Part shown: in pieces, positions 61,209-64,000 of the stretch | Layout: every line of letters starts with the position of its first letter | Numbering within the stretch: position 1 is the stretch's first letter | Source: an uncultured Pseudomonadales bacterium | GTDB lineage: Bacteria > Pseudomonadota > Gammaproteobacteria > Pseudomonadales > Cellvibrionaceae | Direction: 5' to 3' | Assembly (NCBI GenBank): GCA_947488935.1 | Contig: CANLBN010000007.1 | Location: 1 to 64,000 of the forward strand | Length of the DNA stretch: 64,000 nucleotides | Notes under the pieces: model-generated | Seen by the model: only the letters and a program-made list of their open reading frames with translations | Database searches by the model: none | Told to the model about the DNA's origin: nothing | Position numbers and translations under genes: made by a program

Positions 61209-62060
61209 TTATTTTTCTTTCTTGAGCTTTCGCACCACACCTTCTTGCATGGTTGTAGCGAGTAATAGGCCGTCTTTGTTGTAAATCGAACCCTTTGCTA
61301 TACCTCGGCCATTAATTAAAGAAATTGGCTCGTAAATGCTATGTAGCCATTGATCAACTTTTATATCCCGATGAAACCATATGGTATGGCAGATAGTCGC
61401 TAGCATTGTCTCTTTGATATTAAAGCGATAATTTACTGAGCGTAGGCTAGAGGCTAATAGTCTAAAGTCCGAGAGATACGCAAATATTGTATTGTGCATT
61501 GTCTGGCTGTCAGCTATAGCTTGGTTGGTCTTGATATTAAAGTGTTCGATGGGAGATTGTTTGTCTTGTGAGTGCTTAGGTAGGCGAATGGTAAAGGGTT
61601 GCTGGATAGTGACCTTTTTTCCATGAGTATCAATTGCACCAGAGTCATCTTCTAAGTTTATTTCGACACCTTCTTTAAGGCGTAAATCCTCTATAGGTGC
61701 TGCTTTGGCATACTCAAATTCAAATTCTTCCTCTACTTGAAAAGAGCACATCATGGTAAAAATAATATTGCCTTTTTGCGTGGCCGTCACGGTGCGGGAC
61801 GAGTAGCTTCTACCATCACGTGTGTTTTCTACATGGTAAATAACCGGTAAGTTGTGGTCTCCCATACGCAAAAAATAGGCGTGTGCCGAATGGATTTTTT
61901 TATCAGTCACTGTCTTTTGGGCAGCAGCTATTGCTTGCCCCAGTACTTGGCCACCAAAAATTCTTCCTGTTCCTAAGTCTTGGCTGACCCCACGGAATAA
62001 TTGCGTATCAATTGCTTCGATATGTAGTAGATTTGTGAGTTGTTTAAAGACAGCTGACAT
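61209..62060 (-). CDS. tesB: Acyl-CoA thioesterase II
   Basis: 283 residues, the usual TesB length, as a double hotdog fold. Family segments are FRGVSQDLGTGRIFGGQVLGQA near the start, HSAHAYFLRMGD, and GRSYSSRTVTATQKG. In the second half, HTIWFHRDIKVDQW includes the catalytic Asp region. It hydrolyses acyl-CoA thioesters in the cytoplasm. Confidence 0.94.
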   Translation of the reverse strand: MSAVFKQLTNLLHIEAIDTQLFRGVSQDLGTGRIFGGQVLGQAIAAAQKTVTDKKIHSAHAYFLRMGDHNLPVIYHVENTRDGRSYSSRTVTATQKGNIIFTMMCSFQVEEEFEFEYAKAAPIEDLRLKEGVEINLEDDSGAIDTHGKKVTIQQPFTIRLPKHSQDKQSPIEHFNIKTNQAIADSQTMHNTIFAYLSDFRLLASSLRSVNYRFNIKETMLATICHTIWFHRDIKVDQWLHSIYEPISLINGRGIAKGSIYNKDGLLLATTMQEGVVRKLKKEK

Positions 62061-62135
62061 GGTGAGCCTAAGTAGCGTTGTTATGTTTTTAATTATAACA
62101 GCTCTTGTTGTATCCGTAGTGTTAACGCTTACATT

Positions 62136-62870
62136 TTATGTAGTGGTACTTCGAAGATAGTGCCCTAACCCTACCGAGCTTAAATGGCTAAGAGCTTGTT
62201 GGTAATCGGCTAGAGTGTTGATATTAAAAAAAGGGTCTATTGGCTCACTATGACCCATACTTTCGGTATGTTTCGCTTTAAATTCTACCGTGTTGCTGTA
62301 TTGCAAAGCCCAACGGTTGACAGCCCTAATATGCTCAACTTCTACGGCATTCTTTAGCGACTCATAGAGTGCTACTGACCAAAGTCCAAAGGTTGGGTGC
62401 GTGCGTGTGTTGTGCATAGCTATTGCGGCTTTTTTTCCATTTAAATTTCTAGCAAGAGTTTGAAGTAAATGATCAGGAAAAAACGGGCTATCGCAGGATA
62501 CTGTGACAACCCAAGGCTGGTGGTTGTTTTTGGCCCAAGATAGGGCTGTTAAGATCCCTGATAGGGGGCCCTGAAAATCGGCTAAGCTATCATCAATAAT
62601 CGGTAGCTTGTATTGGTTTAAGTCTTTGTTCTTAATAAAAGGGCCGTTGATCAAAATGCAATCTGTTTGCAGTTTTAGGCGCTTAATAATAAAGGCTAGT
62701 AATGTCTGTTCTGTTTTTGGATATATATCAGATGGGGATGCCTTTCTTGTCTCATCATCAAAGGAAAGCTGCCATTTAAGTTTGTGGTCGACTTTGAGGC
62801 GATTGCTTTGTCCGCCTGCGAGTATAACGACGGGAATATTATTAGCTAGAGGGGAGGGGTAGTGCTCCAT
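62136..62870 (-). CDS. MobA-like nucleotidyltransferase
   Basis: 244 residues of the MobA-type NTP transferase family. The nucleotide loop LAGGQSNRLKVDHKLKW keeps LAGGxS but replaces the usual MG-DK, and VTVSCDSPFFPDHLL provides the metal-binding Asp. MobA attaches GMP to molybdopterin; the altered loop leaves room for another nucleotide-sugar or cofactor role. It is longer than E. coli MobA (about 194). Confidence 0.8.
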   Translation of the reverse strand: MEHYPSPLANNIPVVILAGGQSNRLKVDHKLKWQLSFDDETRKASPSDIYPKTEQTLLAFIIKRLKLQTDCILINGPFIKNKDLNQYKLPIIDDSLADFQGPLSGILTALSWAKNNHQPWVVTVSCDSPFFPDHLLQTLARNLNGKKAAIAMHNTRTHPTFGLWSVALYESLKNAVEVEHIRAVNRWALQYSNTVEFKAKHTESMGHSEPIDPFFNINTLADYQQALSHLSSVGLGHYLRSTTT

Positions 62871-62963
62871 AATTGTCTTCGAGATAGTTAATTATGGAGC
62901 TGAGCTTATCATTAACAGGGGGGCATTAATAAGCATGTATTACTGTTATATAAAAGGCAGTGG

Positions 62964-63431
62964 TTACTCTAGTACGTCAGGCCAATTTTTATTGGCTCTG
63001 CTGATGTGCTTATTCTTATCCTTTATCCATCTTTTATAAACACCTTTGTTGTAATTGAGGTAAAGCTTGCCTTGATGCACGGTAAAGAATTCGGGCCTTA
63101 TAGATGCCGTTGTATTGCGTGAAACCGCATAAGCGCAATAGCCACCATATTGTGGTGCATATTTTTCAGGGTTAGCCGAAAATTTATCCAAGTTTTCTTG
63201 GGATGAAAAGCGCCATGTTGCCCCTTGATAAGTGGTTGTGTACTTTGTGGACCCTTTAACTGGCTTACCTTCTGTAAAGTAGGCAACAGTATCATAGCCG
63301 CCAATTGCTGATTTGGTCTTCCTGTCGGTATAAATAGGGTCTAGTGCAAAGCTTGCCACGTGAAAGCCAAGAAGAATAACTAAAAGGCCTAGTTGTTTTG
63401 CCGATAATGTTAAAATCTGCATTGAGAACAT
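62964..63431 (-). CDS. YHS-domain protein, exported
   Basis: 155 residues with a signal segment (about 8-30) and a YHS domain (about 35-110): AIGGYDTVAYFTEGKPVKG, then WRFSSQENLDKFSANPEKYAPQYGGYCAYA. YHS domains are small metal- or ligand-binding units; this exported form is common in marine proteobacteria, function unknown. Confidence 0.87.
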   Translation of the reverse strand: MFSMQILTLSAKQLGLLVILLGFHVASFALDPIYTDRKTKSAIGGYDTVAYFTEGKPVKGSTKYTTTYQGATWRFSSQENLDKFSANPEKYAPQYGGYCAYAVSRNTTASIRPEFFTVHQGKLYLNYNKGVYKRWIKDKNKHISRANKNWPDVLE

Positions 63432-63441
63432 CCTATATGCA

Positions 63442-64000
63442 TTAAGTCTGTTTCTTTAAGAGTCCAAAAGATGTAAATAGTTCTTTTAATCCTGCAGTTA
63501 TTTTATTGGTTGGTTTTTGAACCTTAAAACGTACTTGTGAGTTGATATTATTTTTTATCGCAGAATGACGCTCAAACCCAGCTTTAATGATCTTTTGCAA
63601 CTGTAATAGTTCTAGCGGTTTACTCAAATACCTAAAGACTTGCCCAGAGTTAATTAGACTAACGGCGACCTCGGCATCGGTTTCATCGGCTAGGACGACG
63701 GTTATTAATTCGGGTCTCTTTTGTTTTAAGAGGCTAATAGTATGAATCACTTCGTCGGTATCTGAAAGCAGCTCTATGACTAATACCCCTATTGAGGGTC
63801 TTGCAACAATGGCATTAACTGCTTGGCGGATTGACTGAGTGCTATAAACGGCGATGGCTTCTTGTTTGCAAACCTGACGAATCTGGTTGCGTAAGGATTG
63901 GCTGCTGCCCATAATTAATGTGGCGTGGTCCGATATCGCTTTCTTCTGAGGTTGTGGAAGGGGAGCTTTGGCTTGGTCGCCAGCTCCCTCTATTGTCGCC
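63442..64000 (-). CDS. Receiver-like protein, 5' end outside window
   Basis: The frame stays open from 63442 to the window edge, and the residues before the first ATG (63912) read as coding (KKAISDHATLIM), so the true start is beyond 64000. The visible part (about 185 residues) is a response-regulator-like domain: GVLVIELLSDTDEVIHTISLL, TVVLADETDAEV and YLSKPLELLQLQKI with the conserved Lys. Glu stands near the position of the phospho-Asp, so it may not be phosphorylated. Confidence 0.7.
   Translation of the reverse strand, partial: ATIEGAGDQAKAPLPQPQKKAISDHATLIMGSSQSLRNQIRQVCKQEAIAVYSTQSIRQAVNAIVARPSIGVLVIELLSDTDEVIHTISLLKQKRPELITVVLADETDAEVAVSLINSGQVFRYLSKPLELLQLQKIIKAGFERHSAIKNNINSQVRFKVQKPTNKITAGLKELFTSFGLLKKQT

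Overview
The window looks like chromosome of a marine gammaproteobacterium (Cellvibrionales/Spongiibacteraceae-like is an inference from gene content; no rRNA is present to test it). The base composition is moderate to AT-rich. Housekeeping genes lie at both ends and two accessory regions fill the middle.

Left part (1-15.5 kb): a Fur-boxed haem-utilisation gene (hemS-like); a two-gene signalling operon (MASE1/CHASE histidine kinase and REC-GGDEF-EAL regulator); bacterioferritin and its Fur-boxed ferredoxin bfd; and a cyanate-use locus. The cyanate locus has a PAS sigma-54 activator facing a Tat-exported binding protein, permease, ATPase and cyanase, with a -24/-12 promoter and palindromic upstream sites between them. 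A short RadC-like gene follows.

Integron (15.87-34.76 kb): a complete chromosomal integron. intI lies on the minus strand with a perfect LexA box in front of it, then an attI region, then about 35 gene cassettes all on the plus strand, separated by attC sites of about 53-126 bp. Most cassettes hold one small unknown gene. Recognisable ones encode a MAPEG protein, a PIN-domain protein with a coiled coil, an ArsR-SRPBCC pair with its own promoter, a barstar, a flavin reductase, an EF-Tu-domain-like protein, a protein with a ClpX-like zinc finger and a broken DUF4279 gene. The most unusual feature is a 196-bp cassette without a convincing gene, present five times at five different places. It can fold over nearly its whole length; its stem arms are identical in all copies, and most differences fall in the loop.

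Catabolic cluster (34.9-56.5 kb): a set of genes for halogenated phenols or catechols by the modified ortho pathway. It comprises a TfdB-type phenol monooxygenase, a chlorocatechol-type intradiol dioxygenase, a muconate-type cycloisomerase, a dienelactone hydrolase family enzyme and maleylacetate reductase, then 3-oxoadipate CoA-transferase and thiolase leading to acetyl-CoA and succinyl-CoA. With it are a lipoprotein arylsulfatase, a DUF1302-DUF1329-YCF48-MMPL envelope module, a LysR regulator, an OsmC protein and a redoxin. A repeated GGTATTGGAT element sits at the matching promoter position of the two oppositely oriented enzyme units. A pathway from sulfated halophenols (as made by marine algae) is a reasonable hypothesis.

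Right part (56.5-64 kb): decayed mobile DNA (IS6-like transposase relic, decayed ORF, truncated tyrosine integrase) next to tRNA-Ser(GGA), then housekeeping genes: a queD-like protein, lytic transglycosylase, 4.5S RNA, tesB, a mobA-like gene, a YHS protein and a receiver-like gene running off the window.
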